Shown: positions 7,337 to 16,618, counted from the first letter of the stretch. The stretch: DNA of 45,670 nt from Sulfurimonas sp. GWF2_37_8 (GCA_001829625.1 MIBW01000100.1:1-45670), one strand, 5' to 3'. Notes: a model not told the origin generated them from the sequence alone. Numbers and translations are program-made.

Positions 7337-9494
7337 ACTTCTTGGTATATTTCTTCTTTGTATCTCTCTGCTTCAGGCTGAAGATAAAGTAGAGATATAC
7401 GCCTCCTTAGTTGACTCGAGCAATAATATTGTAAACGCAAGCGGTGATGTTACGGTCATCTACAAAGATTATTTTTTAAACGCAAAGAGTGCGATTTACA
7501 ATAAAGAAACAGGTGATTTGGAACTTTTTGAAAATATCCGTGCTACGTATGATGGTCAATATAGAATCCTTGGGGATTATGCAAAACTTAATATCAAAAG
7601 AAAAGAAAAAATATTCAAACCTTTTTTTATGCTAGAAAACTCTTCGGAGGTCTGGATAGCAGCGAATGAAGGTGTAAACAAAGATAAAGATCTTCAAATA
7701 GAATCTGGCGTTTTAAGTGGATGCGAACCGGAAAATCCTCTTTGGAAGATGGAGTTTGGTTCATCTGAGTACAACACTGATTCTCAGTGGATGAGTCTTT
7801 ACAATGCAAGACTTTATATCTATGATATCCCGATTTTATATACTCCTTATTTTGGATATTCGCTCGATACGAGACGACGAAGCGGACTTCTTATTCCAGC
7901 TATGGGTTTGTCTCAAACAGAAGGTTTTTTTTATGAGCAGCCTGTTTATATAGCTGAGCAGAATTGGTGGGACCTTGAACTGAAACCTCAAGTAAGAACA
8001 CAACGTGGGTCTGGCGTGTATGCAACACTGCGTTTTGTGGATAGTGAAATATCTGCTGCTGAATTAAAAGTTGGGTATTTTAAAGAAAGGGATGCTTACT
8101 TTAAAGAGCAAAATCTTGTAAACGACAGCCATTACGGTTATAACTTTAAATATGAAAACAAAGATGTAATCAATCAATGGTTTGGAACAGAGTTAAAAGG
8201 TCAGTCGGGTCTTTATGCAGATATCAATAAGATGAACGATGTTGATTATATCAACCTTTCATCCAACGATACATTTAACACCGCTACTTCTACGCAAGTG
8301 CTCTCAAGAGTCAACCTTTTTTATAATACTAATAATGATTATTTAGCAGCATATTTTAAGTATTATGAAGATTTGACAAAATTAAGTAATGCAGATACGC
8401 TCCAGCAGCTTCCCGTTACCCAGTATCACCACTATTTAGATACGCTTCTGGATGAACACCTACTGTATAGTTTGGATGCGAGAAGTACAAATATTGAAAG
8501 AGAATTGGGTAAGACGGCACTCCAAACAGATATAAACTTACCTGTAACTCTTTATACTTCTCTTTTTGATGAGTATTTAAACCTCTCCTATAAAGCAAAT
8601 CTCTATGGGCAGCATACAAAATTTAGAGAACATGAGCAGATAGTTCTTCCTGGAGTTGAGTATAACGATGGCTATTTTGCAAGGTACTATCATGTATTAA
8701 GTGCTTCTACGGATTTGACACGCAGTTTTGATGCATATACTCATATAGTCTCTTTTTCTTCAAAATATACTCTTGGTGGTAATGATGCAACAACAGGCTA
8801 TTATGAGGATTTGGGAGATATCTGCGCCAATCCGGAAAATCAAGATTTAACTCAGTGTGAGTTTTATAATATAAAAGATATAGATGAAGCTGTTGAATTT
8901 GATATGTCTCAATATGTATATGATGCACTGGGCAAAGAGATGCTTTATCATAGAATGGCACAAAAGTTTGTCTATGGAACGCTAGAGACAAAAGCTGGAG
9001 AATTAGAAAATGAGCTTGATTATAAAATTACTGATTCTATAAGTATCTACAACAATATGTTTTATAACTTTGATGAACATCTTTTTTCAAAAATATTTAA
9101 TCAAGCTTCCTATGATGGCTATGGGTTTCGCCTCTCTCTTGGGCATATGTTTCGAGATACTTTTTTGCCAGATACAACGACAAGCTTAAGACGTGCAAGT
9201 TATTTAACATCAACAGCACGATATACTTACAACCGACATTATTCTTACCATACACGCTATGATTATGACGTAGAATCTTCTCAAAGAAAAAGTTTAGAGT
9301 TTGGATTTTTGTATAAAAAAAGATGTTGGGATTTTGGAATACGTTATGCTGAAAATAACAGGCCTGTACTGGCAAATGATGGGCAGTCTTCGATATATGA
9401 CAGATATGTTTACTTTACGATTGTTCTTAAACCATTTATGACTGCAACAAAAGAAAATGGAGAGTCAAATATAGCAATGCGACTCAATGAATAG
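7329..9494 (+). CDS. lptD: LPS assembly outer-membrane protein LptD
   Basis: A 721-residue outer-membrane protein that, with LptE, inserts lipopolysaccharide into the outer leaflet. Signal peptide MYKLLGIFLLCISLLQA, then an OstA/LptA-type beta-jellyroll (roughly residues 20-125: DVTVIYKDYFLNAKSAIYNKETGDLELFENI), then a long LptD barrel rich in aromatic and charged strands. Conserved early barrel text includes YDIPILYTPYFGYSLDTRRRSGLL. Cysteines near SGCEPENP, ICANPENQDLTQC and KKRCWDFG fit the disulfides of the family. It overlaps the RDD gene by eight bases. Its neighbour order matches Helicobacter. Confident at family level. Confidence 0.93.
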   Translation: MYKLLGIFLLCISLLQAEDKVEIYASLVDSSNNIVNASGDVTVIYKDYFLNAKSAIYNKETGDLELFENIRATYDGQYRILGDYAKLNIKRKEKIFKPFFMLENSSEVWIAANEGVNKDKDLQIESGVLSGCEPENPLWKMEFGSSEYNTDSQWMSLYNARLYIYDIPILYTPYFGYSLDTRRRSGLLIPAMGLSQTEGFFYEQPVYIAEQNWWDLELKPQVRTQRGSGVYATLRFVDSEISAAELKVGYFKERDAYFKEQNLVNDSHYGYNFKYENKDVINQWFGTELKGQSGLYADINKMNDVDYINLSSNDTFNTATSTQVLSRVNLFYNTNNDYLAAYFKYYEDLTKLSNADTLQQLPVTQYHHYLDTLLDEHLLYSLDARSTNIERELGKTALQTDINLPVTLYTSLFDEYLNLSYKANLYGQHTKFREHEQIVLPGVEYNDGYFARYYHVLSASTDLTRSFDAYTHIVSFSSKYTLGGNDATTGYYEDLGDICANPENQDLTQCEFYNIKDIDEAVEFDMSQYVYDALGKEMLYHRMAQKFVYGTLETKAGELENELDYKITDSISIYNNMFYNFDEHLFSKIFNQASYDGYGFRLSLGHMFRDTFLPDTTTSLRRASYLTSTARYTYNRHYSYHTRYDYDVESSQRKSLEFGFLYKKRCWDFGIRYAENNRPVLANDGQSSIYDRYVYFTIVLKPFMTATKENGESNIAMRLNE

Positions 9495-9514
9495 TCGGGT
9501 GTGAGGATAAAAAT

Positions 9515-10171
9515 ATGAAACAGTATAAAAATATTTTAAGAGATCGCCACGATGCTGCTAAAAAATTAATAGATGTCATCCCAATGCAAAAATTTAAGGA
9601 TGAAGCCTGGAAAATCGTAGCAGTTTCATCTGGAGGTTTATTGCTTGGTTCTTATATTCGGGGAAGATATTTAAATAAATTGGATTTTCTTTTTTCTGAA
9701 GCAATTATGGCACCAAACAATAACGAGTGTGAGATTGCACGCGTTAGTGAAAATGAAGAGATAGTTATAAATGAAGAGTTGGTTTCATCGTTTGATATAA
9801 AATATGACTATATTTATGGTGAAGCCAGACGTAAACATGAGGAAGAGATACTTAGCTGCGTTTATCAATACAGAAAAGGACGCCATTTCTCTTCGGTAGC
9901 AGGTGAAGTGGTTTTGTTGATTGACGAAGGCAGTGAGACGGGCTCTAAGTTGATGTCAGCACTAAAAACTGTACTCTCTGAAAATCCAAAAGCAGTTTAT
10001 ATCGCTGTGCCTGTTATTCCAAGTGATGTGTTAGAGTCACTAGAGGTATTTGCGGATGATGTTTTTTTTCTCTATGATATAGATGATTATGTAGAAACGC
10101 AGCTCTATTATGAAGAGTTGGAACCTGTAGATGATGAGACAATAGAAAAATTATTAGAGGAACAAAAATGA
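9515..10171 (+). CDS. Phosphoribosyltransferase-like protein (COG1926 type)
   Basis: 218 residues, beginning RDRHDAAKKLIDVIP and continuing IVAVSSGGLLLGSYI, like the DR.DA..LA..L and LPRGGVPVA segments of COG1926 phosphoribosyltransferases. Later elements also match in order: RRKHEEEILSCVYQYRKGRHF, VVLLIDEGSETGSKLMSAL (the PRPP-loop region, in which the family DDGIATG is changed to DEGSETG), AVYIAVPVIPSDVLESL and a C-terminal DDETIEKLLEEQK. The substrate is unknown; the family is not an established nucleotide salvage enzyme. AGGA lies upstream of ATG 9515, and the stop overlaps pnp as ATGA. Note that the glycine-rich LPRGG is reduced to VSSGG, so activity is uncertain. Confidence 0.75.
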   Translation: MKQYKNILRDRHDAAKKLIDVIPMQKFKDEAWKIVAVSSGGLLLGSYIRGRYLNKLDFLFSEAIMAPNNNECEIARVSENEEIVINEELVSSFDIKYDYIYGEARRKHEEEILSCVYQYRKGRHFSSVAGEVVLLIDEGSETGSKLMSALKTVLSENPKAVYIAVPVIPSDVLESLEVFADDVFFLYDIDDYVETQLYYEELEPVDDETIEKLLEEQK

Positions 10172-12348
10172 AATATGATGTAAAAGTAGAGTTGAGAAAT
10201 AGAGTCGAAGAGTACTCTTTTGGGTATGTAGCAAAGCAGGCAAACGGTGCAGCATGGCTTAAATCGGGTAATACTGTTATCCTAGCTACAATAGTTATAG
10301 ATGAAACAGAAATAGTAAAAGATGATTTTTTACCTTTGACAGTTCAGTATATAGAAAAAAGTTATGCAGCAGGAAAGATTCCAGGTGGTTTTTTCAAACG
10401 CGAAACAAAACCAAGTGATTTTGAGACGCTTACTTCTCGTATCGTCGATCGTTCTCTCCGTCCACTTTTTCCGAAAGGCTTTGGCTACCCGACACAGATT
10501 ACTATTATGGTGTTTAGTGCGGATAAAGACGCTGATTTGCAAATATTGGCACTAAACGCAGCTTCTGCGGCACTTTATGTTTCTGATATAGATATCAACC
10601 GTTGTGTTTCTGCTGTACGAGCTTCAAAAATAGATAGAGCGCTTGTGCTCAATCCTACTTTGCCAGAACTCAAAAATGCAACACTTGATCTTTATCTCTC
10701 AGGTACAAACAGCGAACTTTTGATGATAGAAATGCGAAGTATAGGTGGAGCAGATATAGATATGACAGATGCGTATATTGATCCGATGCTTGATCCAACA
10801 CTTGGGGCAAATATCATCTCCAAACACGTTTCAAACGCAATCAGTGAAGATGCCCTTATTGATGTATTTGCAAAAACGCAAGAAGTTCTTTTTGAGAGCA
10901 ATCTTGTCTATGAGGCTGCGTTTGCACGGTTTAAAAAAGCGACGATGCAGATAGAATATAAAGCACATAATATCAATGAAGCGATGCTCTCTTATATCAA
11001 AGAAAATCATATGGAGCAGATTCATGTAGCCATGAGTCAGATGGCAAAATCTGAGCGTTCAACAGCATTACGAGCTCTTAGAAAAAATATTTTAAATATA
11101 AAAGAAGAATGGGCAAATGTAGAAGATGAAGTTGCACTCAAAGATGCTATCGAAAAAGTAAAAAAAGAGCAGGTACGTTCACAAATTCTGACACAAAGAG
11201 TACGTGCAGACGGAAGAGTTTTAAATGAAGTAAGACCTATCACTATAGATACAAATGTGCTCCCAAGTGCTCATGCTTCATGTCTCTTCACTCGTGGTCA
11301 AACGCAGGCGCTTGTAATTCTTACAATGGGCGGGCCAAAAGATGCACAAATGTTTGAAGGTCTTACAGATGATGCAACGCAAAATGAAAGTTTTATGGTG
11401 CATTATAATTTTCCTGGTTTTTCTGTAGGTGAAGCTTCGCCTGTTATGGGCACAAAACGCCGTGAACTTGGACATGGAAATCTTGCAAAACGTGCACTTG
11501 AACCTATAGTAGATTTAGATGGACAGACTGTGCGTTTAGTTTCAGAAATTTTGGAATCCAATGGTTCTTCCTCAATGGCTACTGTTTGCGGAGGATATAT
11601 GGCACTTCGTGCAGCAGATATTGAGACAAGTGATACTATTGCAGGAATAGCAATGGGAATGGTAAGCGAAAATGGAAACTATGCGATTCTCTCAGATATT
11701 ATGGGACTTGAAGATCACGATGGAGATATGGATTTTAAAGTAACAGGCTCCAAAGAGGGTATCACAGCGATGCAAATGGATATCAAACTTGGCGGTATCT
11801 CTTTGGATATACTTAAAGAGGCTCTTTATCAGGCGAAAGAGGGACGAGCACATATTATTGATATCATGCAAGAAGCAGAAAAAGAGATAGCGTTTAATGA
11901 CGGTGTTTTACCGAGTGTAGATTTTTTCCATATTGATCCGGGTTTTATAGGTGAGATTATCGGTCAAGCTGGAAAAACGATAAGAGAAATAATAGAAAAA
12001 TTTGAAGTTGCAATTGATATAGACAAAAAAGATGGAAAAGTAAAAATAACTGGTAAGAATAAAGCAGGTGTTTTGGGAGCCAGAGATCATATTGAAGGAA
12101 TTGTAAATACTCCAAAACAAGCAAAAATCAAATACGAAGTTGGAGACAAGTATGAAGGAACTGTAAAAAAAATCGTTGATTTTGGTGCCTTTATCGAACT
12201 CCCAGATGGAACAGATGGACTTATCCATATCTCAAAAATCTCAGATGCTAGGGTAGAAAAGGTCTCAGATATTCTTAAAGAGGGAGAAAAGATAACTGTT
12301 GAGATCTTAGAATTTAAAGGTAACAAAATCTCTTTAGGTCGCGCATAG
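10168..12348 (+). CDS. pnp: Polyribonucleotide nucleotidyltransferase (PNPase)
   Basis: A 3'-5' phosphorolytic exoribonuclease of mRNA turnover, acting as a homotrimer in the cytoplasm. Its 726 residues show two RNase PH-like halves (FKRETKPSDFETLTSRIVDRSLRPLFP near 75-100; FTRGQTQALVILTMG, then GTKRRELGHGNLAKRAL near 370-445), a KH domain (FIGEIIGQAGKTIREI) near 590 and an S1 domain (YEGTVKKIVDFGAFIELPDGTDGLIHIS) at the end. The protein stops directly after the S1 fold (ISLGRA), without the longer tail seen in enterobacteria. GAGGAA lies six bases before the ATG, which overlaps the upstream stop. Confidence 0.97.
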   Translation: MKYDVKVELRNRVEEYSFGYVAKQANGAAWLKSGNTVILATIVIDETEIVKDDFLPLTVQYIEKSYAAGKIPGGFFKRETKPSDFETLTSRIVDRSLRPLFPKGFGYPTQITIMVFSADKDADLQILALNAASAALYVSDIDINRCVSAVRASKIDRALVLNPTLPELKNATLDLYLSGTNSELLMIEMRSIGGADIDMTDAYIDPMLDPTLGANIISKHVSNAISEDALIDVFAKTQEVLFESNLVYEAAFARFKKATMQIEYKAHNINEAMLSYIKENHMEQIHVAMSQMAKSERSTALRALRKNILNIKEEWANVEDEVALKDAIEKVKKEQVRSQILTQRVRADGRVLNEVRPITIDTNVLPSAHASCLFTRGQTQALVILTMGGPKDAQMFEGLTDDATQNESFMVHYNFPGFSVGEASPVMGTKRRELGHGNLAKRALEPIVDLDGQTVRLVSEILESNGSSSMATVCGGYMALRAADIETSDTIAGIAMGMVSENGNYAILSDIMGLEDHDGDMDFKVTGSKEGITAMQMDIKLGGISLDILKEALYQAKEGRAHIIDIMQEAEKEIAFNDGVLPSVDFFHIDPGFIGEIIGQAGKTIREIIEKFEVAIDIDKKDGKVKITGKNKAGVLGARDHIEGIVNTPKQAKIKYEVGDKYEGTVKKIVDFGAFIELPDGTDGLIHISKISDARVEKVSDILKEGEKITVEILEFKGNKISLGRA

Positions 12349-12491
12349 TTTAAACTAAAATTTAGAACAAGTTAACTATACTTCGACATCAATTTCAAGT
12401 AGGGAAATCTGAGCATTTATGTTTGGGTTGCTTCATTGTAAGATGAGGTTACGCTATCCGAAAGTTTTTGTAATAATTTCAGGAGATAACA
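12349..12491. other. pnp-atpE intergenic region
   Basis: 143 bases without a gene. A small CTAAAATTTAG dyad follows the pnp stop (12354-12364). A TAATAAT -10-like element (12470-12476) lies shortly before the AGGAG ribosome site of atpE, so atpE probably has its own promoter. No strong terminator is evident. Confidence 0.35.
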
Positions 12492-12806
12492 ATGAAAAAA
12501 ATTCTTTTTTTAATGCTTGCATTAACTGTTGCTGCATTCGCTAATGATGGTGATGTTGCAAACCAAACTCTAAAAGCATACTCAATGATCGCTGCTGGTC
12601 TTGGTCTTGGTCTTGCTGCTTTAGGTGGAGCCATCGGTATGGGTCATACTGCTGCTGCAACTATCGCTGGTACTGCACGTAACCCAGGCTTAGGTGCTAA
12701 ACTTATGACTACGATGTTTATCGCTCTTGCGATGATCGAAGCTCAAGTTATTTATGCACTTGTAATTGCTCTTATAGCACTTTACGCAAACCCTTACTTA
12801 GGTTAA
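12492..12806 (+). CDS. atpE: ATP synthase F0 subunit c, with N-terminal signal-like extension
   Basis: The proteolipid of the membrane rotor ring. Two membrane helices flank the polar RNPGLG loop. Helix one holds the glycine repeat GLGLGLAALGGAIGMG; helix two holds the proton-carrying Glu in ALAMIEAQVIYAL. The residues around Glu look like the proton-type rather than the sodium-type site. At 104 residues it is about 25 longer than the common form because of MKKILFLMLALTVAAFANDGDV, which looks like a cleavable signal peptide and is seen in other Campylobacterota. The gene stands alone, away from other atp genes, with AGGAG upstream and a strong terminator downstream, which allows separate high-level expression. 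Confidence 0.96.
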   Translation: MKKILFLMLALTVAAFANDGDVANQTLKAYSMIAAGLGLGLAALGGAIGMGHTAAATIAGTARNPGLGAKLMTTMFIALAMIEAQVIYALVIALIALYANPYLG

Positions 12807-12824
12807 TCCCAAAAGTAAACCCTC

Positions 12825-12852
12825 GCCAACCTTTCTTAGGTTGGCACATTTT
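12825..12852 (+). terminator. Rho-independent terminator after atpE
   Basis: GCCAACC-TTTCTTA-GGTTGGC, a perfect seven-pair stem, followed by ACATTTT. It sits 18 bases after the atpE stop and ahead of the tRNA, separating the two transcripts. Confidence 0.8.
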
Positions 12853-12869
12853 ACACCTTTTTAATATAT

Positions 12870-12954
12870 GCGGCCGTGGTGGAACGGTAGACACGCTACC
12901 TTGAGGTGGTAGTGCCTTACGGGTGTGGGAGTTCAAATCTCCCCGGCCGCACCA
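12870..12954 (+). tRNA. tRNA-Leu(GAG)
   Basis: A full cloverleaf: acceptor GCGGCCG pairs with CGGCCGC before ACCA; the anticodon stem-loop is CTACC-TTGAGGT-GGTAG with anticodon GAG, reading CTC/CTT leucine codons; a long class II variable arm (TGCCTTACGGGTGT) identifies a leucine-type tRNA; the T arm is GGGAG-TTCAAAT-CTCCC. CCA is encoded (12952-12954). Confidence 0.97.
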
Positions 12955-13049
12955 TCTTTATATCCAATCACAAAAATCTTCATTTCTTTACAAACAGCCT
13001 AAATTTTATCTTTATATTTTAACTTATTTCTTTTTTTACAAAAAGGTAC

Positions 13050-13055
13050 TATAAT
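13050..13055 (+). promoter_or_regulatory. -10 box for the diguanylate cyclase gene
   Basis: TATAAT 75 bases ahead of the chosen GTG start at 13130. This implies a leader of about 65 bases, AT-rich and without a visible strong hairpin. Confidence 0.5.
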
Positions 13056-13129
13056 TAACATTAATAATTATGTGATAGATTTTTGAGAATCATATTTATT
13101 TGATTTATAATCTTTTAGGAGTAATAAGG

Positions 13130-14956
13130 GTGAATATAAGTATTAAAAATAAAACACTCTTTTTTATCTCTTTTATCTTCGTTGTTTTTTCAGGTATTTT
13201 TTTAACTGTTATTTATTCTCAAACACAAAATAGGTTGGAACTTTTAGAGCTAGAACATTATGAAAATATAAAGTTCATGCATACAAAACTCACAAATAAA
13301 GAAATAGAATTTTATACAAATAGAATCAATGCAAATATAAACTCTAATGGAGTAAGAGAAGCACTTTTAGCTAAAGATGCTCAAAAGCTCTATGACATCT
13401 CACTTGGAAGATATACAACACTTAAAAATGAAAATCTTAATTTTATAAGTATGAATTTTTATACCTCTGATAGTAATTTACTTGTAGATATGAAATATCA
13501 AAAACTTTATGGTGAGAACGTAGCTAAAAACTTTAATTTATTACAGGAAGTGCAGAGTAGTAAAAAACTAATTAGTGGTTTTGAAGTGTTTGATAACACT
13601 TTGGCTTTTAGGATAATACAACCGATTTTTTCTAATAAAGAGTATATTGGAGCAATAGAATTTTCTATAGAACCGCAGTATATCCTCAATCAAATGGATG
13701 ATTATTATGGTGTGCAAGGTGTTTTATTTGTGCAAAGTCCAATAGTTTCAACGAAAGATCAAGTAAATCTCAATGGTTTTACGCTTGTCTATAATATACT
13801 TGATAGTTTAAAACTTTTAAATGGTATTAGTAACACATATAATTTTGAGACTATAAAAAAAATAGAGATAGATTTCAATGAAATTTATAGTGCATATTCT
13901 TTTGATATTAAAGATAAAGATGAAAATATTTTAGCAAAATTGATTTTTGCAAAAAATATAACAAAAGAAGTTCTTGACTCAAAAAAAGATCTTAATAATG
14001 TAGCTTTACTGCTTGTACTTGCACTTATTGTTACATTGATACTTGTAAACATCGGATTTAATAAAAGTATTAGAAAGCTTGAAAATAATTATGGAGATAT
14101 TAGTCAGTATAAAAGTTTAATAGATGGCAACCTTATAACACTTTCTACAGATTTACATGGAAATATTAAAGAAGTCAGTGATGCTTTTTGTAATTTAAGC
14201 CAGTTTAGCAAAACTGCGTTAGAGGAGATAAATATCAAATCGCTTTTACATTCGGATATTTCTAAAGAGGAGTACAGGATAATATTACAAACTTTAAAAG
14301 AGAAACTTTATTGGAGCGGTGAGATAAAACAAGAAAGGAAAAATGGAGATGTTTTTTGGGTTGATGTAAATATCCGACCAAAATTTAAAAAAAATAAAAT
14401 TGTAGGTTATGACACCGTGATGCATAATATCACCGAAAAAAAGATAAATGAAGAGCTTATGATAACAGATAGCCTGACGCAAATACATAATAGAAGATAT
14501 TTCAATGAGATACTGCCGCGTATGATAAATTCGGTAAAACGAGAAGGGGGTTTCCTTACTCTTGTTGTTTTGGACATAGATCATTTTAAAGAGTATAATG
14601 ATACATACGGGCATATAGAAGGAGACAATACTCTTGTTGATGTTGCTACAACAATTCATAATTCTCTTAAGCGTCCAGATGATTACAGCTTCAGACTGGG
14701 CGGAGAAGAATTTGCGCTTTTGTTTAAAAGTACAAGTAAAAATGATGCTAAAATAATTGTTGAAAGAATAAGACAAAACATTATTAGTCTTGAAATAAAA
14801 CATGAAAAAAATTCTACTTTGAAGATTGTGACCGCATCTTTTGGTGTAGTAACTCTCAGAAATGATGCTCTTGTTGATTGGGGAGCGATGTATAAATTGG
14901 CTGATGACAAAATGTATATGGCAAAAAAAAGTGGTAGAAATACGATAGAGTTTTAA
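13130..14956 (+). CDS. Membrane-bound diguanylate cyclase (sensor-PAS-GGDEF)
   Basis: Makes c-di-GMP from two GTP. From GTG 13130 it has 608 residues. A membrane helix near 10-32 and a second near 285-305 flank a ~250-residue extracytoplasmic sensor of dCACHE/double-domain type (KLISGFEVFDNTLAFRIIQPIFSNKEYIGAIEFSI). A PAS domain follows, then GGDEF with FRLGGEEFALLF as active site. The inhibitory I-site RxxD is present as RPDD five residues upstream of GGEEF, so product feedback is likely. The start GTG is preferred because AGGAG lies eight bases before it; the ORF-track TTG at 13100 lacks a ribosome site. No EAL domain is present. The ligand is unknown. Confidence 0.92.
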   Translation: MNISIKNKTLFFISFIFVVFSGIFLTVIYSQTQNRLELLELEHYENIKFMHTKLTNKEIEFYTNRINANINSNGVREALLAKDAQKLYDISLGRYTTLKNENLNFISMNFYTSDSNLLVDMKYQKLYGENVAKNFNLLQEVQSSKKLISGFEVFDNTLAFRIIQPIFSNKEYIGAIEFSIEPQYILNQMDDYYGVQGVLFVQSPIVSTKDQVNLNGFTLVYNILDSLKLLNGISNTYNFETIKKIEIDFNEIYSAYSFDIKDKDENILAKLIFAKNITKEVLDSKKDLNNVALLLVLALIVTLILVNIGFNKSIRKLENNYGDISQYKSLIDGNLITLSTDLHGNIKEVSDAFCNLSQFSKTALEEINIKSLLHSDISKEEYRIILQTLKEKLYWSGEIKQERKNGDVFWVDVNIRPKFKKNKIVGYDTVMHNITEKKINEELMITDSLTQIHNRRYFNEILPRMINSVKREGGFLTLVVLDIDHFKEYNDTYGHIEGDNTLVDVATTIHNSLKRPDDYSFRLGGEEFALLFKSTSKNDAKIIVERIRQNIISLEIKHEKNSTLKIVTASFGVVTLRNDALVDWGAMYKLADDKMYMAKKSGRNTIEF

Positions 14957-15111
14957 AAAAATGAAATGACGCATAGAATAGATATTGCAAATCTTAAAGA
15001 AAAATAGGTTAAGAAAGCGAATTTTACTTTCGGCTTGGAAAAGGTATATAAAATGATAGAAAAATGTTTAAATAGACTTTTTGACGTAAAATCGCAAACA
15101 AAGGATAATAG

Positions 15112-16038
15112 ATGAAGATAGCAAATAATATTACAGAACTTATAGGAAATACTCCATTGGTGAGATTGAACACTCCTTCTGAACTAAGTGGCGCAACTAT
15201 TTTAGGTAAGTGTGAGTTTATGAATCCGACCAGTTCTGTCAAAGACAGAATTGGTTTTAATATGATAAGACGTGCACAAGAAGCAGGACTTATAAAACAT
15301 GACACAACTATTATTGAACCAACAAGTGGCAATACAGGTATAGCACTTGCAGCAAATTGCGCAGCACAAAATTTAAAGCTTATTTTGACTATGCCAGAAT
15401 CTATGAGTATTGAGAGACGTAATCTTCTTAAAGCACTTGGTGCAACACTTGTACTTACTCCTGCAGCCAAAGGTATGGGAGGTGCAATAGCCAAAGCTGA
15501 GGAGCTACAAAAAGAGATAGTAAATAGTATTATCCTGCAACAGTTTCAAAACAGCTCAAATCCTGAGATCCATACACTCACCACCGCAAGAGAGATTTTA
15601 AGAGATACGGAGAATAATATTGATGCATTTGTAGCTGCCGTAGGAACAGGAGGGACTCTCACTGGAACTTCACGCATTTTGAAAAAAGAGGTGGCTCATG
15701 TAGCTATTTTTGCTGTTGAGCCGGCTGCTTCTGCAATTTTGTCTGGAGAAGTCGCAGGACCACATATGATTCAAGGTATCGGCGCAGGATTTATACCTGA
15801 TATCCTTGACACGACTCTTTATAGCGAAGTTATTAAAGTTAGTAATGAAGATGCAATAGCAACAGCAAAAATGCTTGCGAGAAAAGAAGGTTTACTTGTG
15901 GGTATTTCTGCTGGGGCAAATGTCTGGGCAACAATGCAAGTTGCATCAAGAAAAGAGTTTCAAGGCAAGACACTCGTGACGATTTTATGTGACACTGGTG
16001 AGAGATATCTCAGTACAGCACTCTTTAGTGAAGCATAG
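15112..16038 (+). CDS. cysK: Cysteine synthase (O-acetylserine sulfhydrylase)
   Basis: A PLP enzyme that makes cysteine from O-acetylserine and sulfide. 308 residues, the usual length. It has the N-terminal IGNTPLVRL, the PLP lysine in SSVKDRIG, the substrate loop TSGNTGIALA, the phosphate-binding GTGGTLTG and the C-terminal Ser in CDTGERYLST. CysM-type proteins share these motifs, so the CysK/CysM split is not certain. AGGAT lies six bases before ATG 15112. It overlaps the following aminotransferase-like gene. A 20-codon ORF ends across its start codon (see findings). Confidence 0.94.
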   Translation: MKIANNITELIGNTPLVRLNTPSELSGATILGKCEFMNPTSSVKDRIGFNMIRRAQEAGLIKHDTTIIEPTSGNTGIALAANCAAQNLKLILTMPESMSIERRNLLKALGATLVLTPAAKGMGGAIAKAEELQKEIVNSIILQQFQNSSNPEIHTLTTAREILRDTENNIDAFVAAVGTGGTLTGTSRILKKEVAHVAIFAVEPAASAILSGEVAGPHMIQGIGAGFIPDILDTTLYSEVIKVSNEDAIATAKMLARKEGLLVGISAGANVWATMQVASRKEFQGKTLVTILCDTGERYLSTALFSEA

Positions 16039-16618
16039 TTTTTTTGAGACTATCAAAGCAAATGATGGTCAGATTTTTCATCTTGAGTACCATCAAAGAC
16101 GCTATGAGTCTGTACTCAAATCTTTTGGAATCACTGCGTTTAAGGATTTAAGAGAGTATCTTTCTCCTCCATCAAAAGGTTTGTTTAGATGCAAGTTGAT
16201 TTATGATGCAGCATCTACTGAGGTGGTTTATTATCCTTATGAAAAGAGAAATATACAAACACTGAAACTTGTAGTCAATGACACGATACAATACAAATTC
16301 AAAGCAACAGATAGAACGCAATTGGATATTTTATTTGCAAAACGCAGCGAGTGTGATGATGTACTTATCGTTCGTAATGGTCTTGTGAGTGACACTACTA
16401 TAGCAAACATTGCGTTTGAGTCTGAGGGTGTTTGGTACACTCCCAAAAAGCCTCTTTTGGAAGGAACAACACGTGCAAGACTGCTTGATGAGGGAAAACT
16501 TTTTGTGAGAGATATCGCAGTAGAGGATTTAAAAAATTATACTCGTGTTGCACTTTTGAATGCTATGATAGAATTTGATATAATTACGCAAGAAAACGCA
16601 GGGGAAATTATTTGTTAG
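16028..16618 (+). CDS. Class IV aminotransferase, probably 4-amino-4-deoxychorismate lyase
   Basis: 196 residues from GTG 16028, overlapping the cysK end by 11 bases. The ORF track start (15989) would add residues not typical of the family. It begins KHSFFETIKANDGQIFHLEYHQRR, matching the FFET(I/L)....G....L..H..R opening of PabC proteins. Further on are YKFKATDRTQ (candidate PLP lysine) and LVSDTTIANIAFESEGVWYTP, the family's G.VSE.SIANI..... segment, then LLEGTTRARLL. PabC releases pyruvate from aminodeoxychorismate to give p-aminobenzoate for folate. A PabA-type gene is found at 31092. The protein is short compared with other class IV enzymes, and the ribosome site is weak. Confidence 0.78.
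   Translation: MKHSFFETIKANDGQIFHLEYHQRRYESVLKSFGITAFKDLREYLSPPSKGLFRCKLIYDAASTEVVYYPYEKRNIQTLKLVVNDTIQYKFKATDRTQLDILFAKRSECDDVLIVRNGLVSDTTIANIAFESEGVWYTPKKPLLEGTTRARLLDEGKLFVRDIAVEDLKNYTRVALLNAMIEFDIITQENAGEIIC

Noticed and set aside
13100-13129. TTG start for the diguanylate cyclase
   Set aside because: No ribosome site; GTG 13130 has AGGAG at good distance.
14294-14974. 226-aa minus-strand ORF opposite the GGDEF gene
   Set aside because: Composition is that of an antisense shadow, with no ribosome site or family pattern; the plus strand has a complete GGDEF protein.
15024-15494. 156-aa minus-strand ORF over the start of cysK
   Set aside because: Antisense shadow of the cysK N-terminus; no independent motifs.
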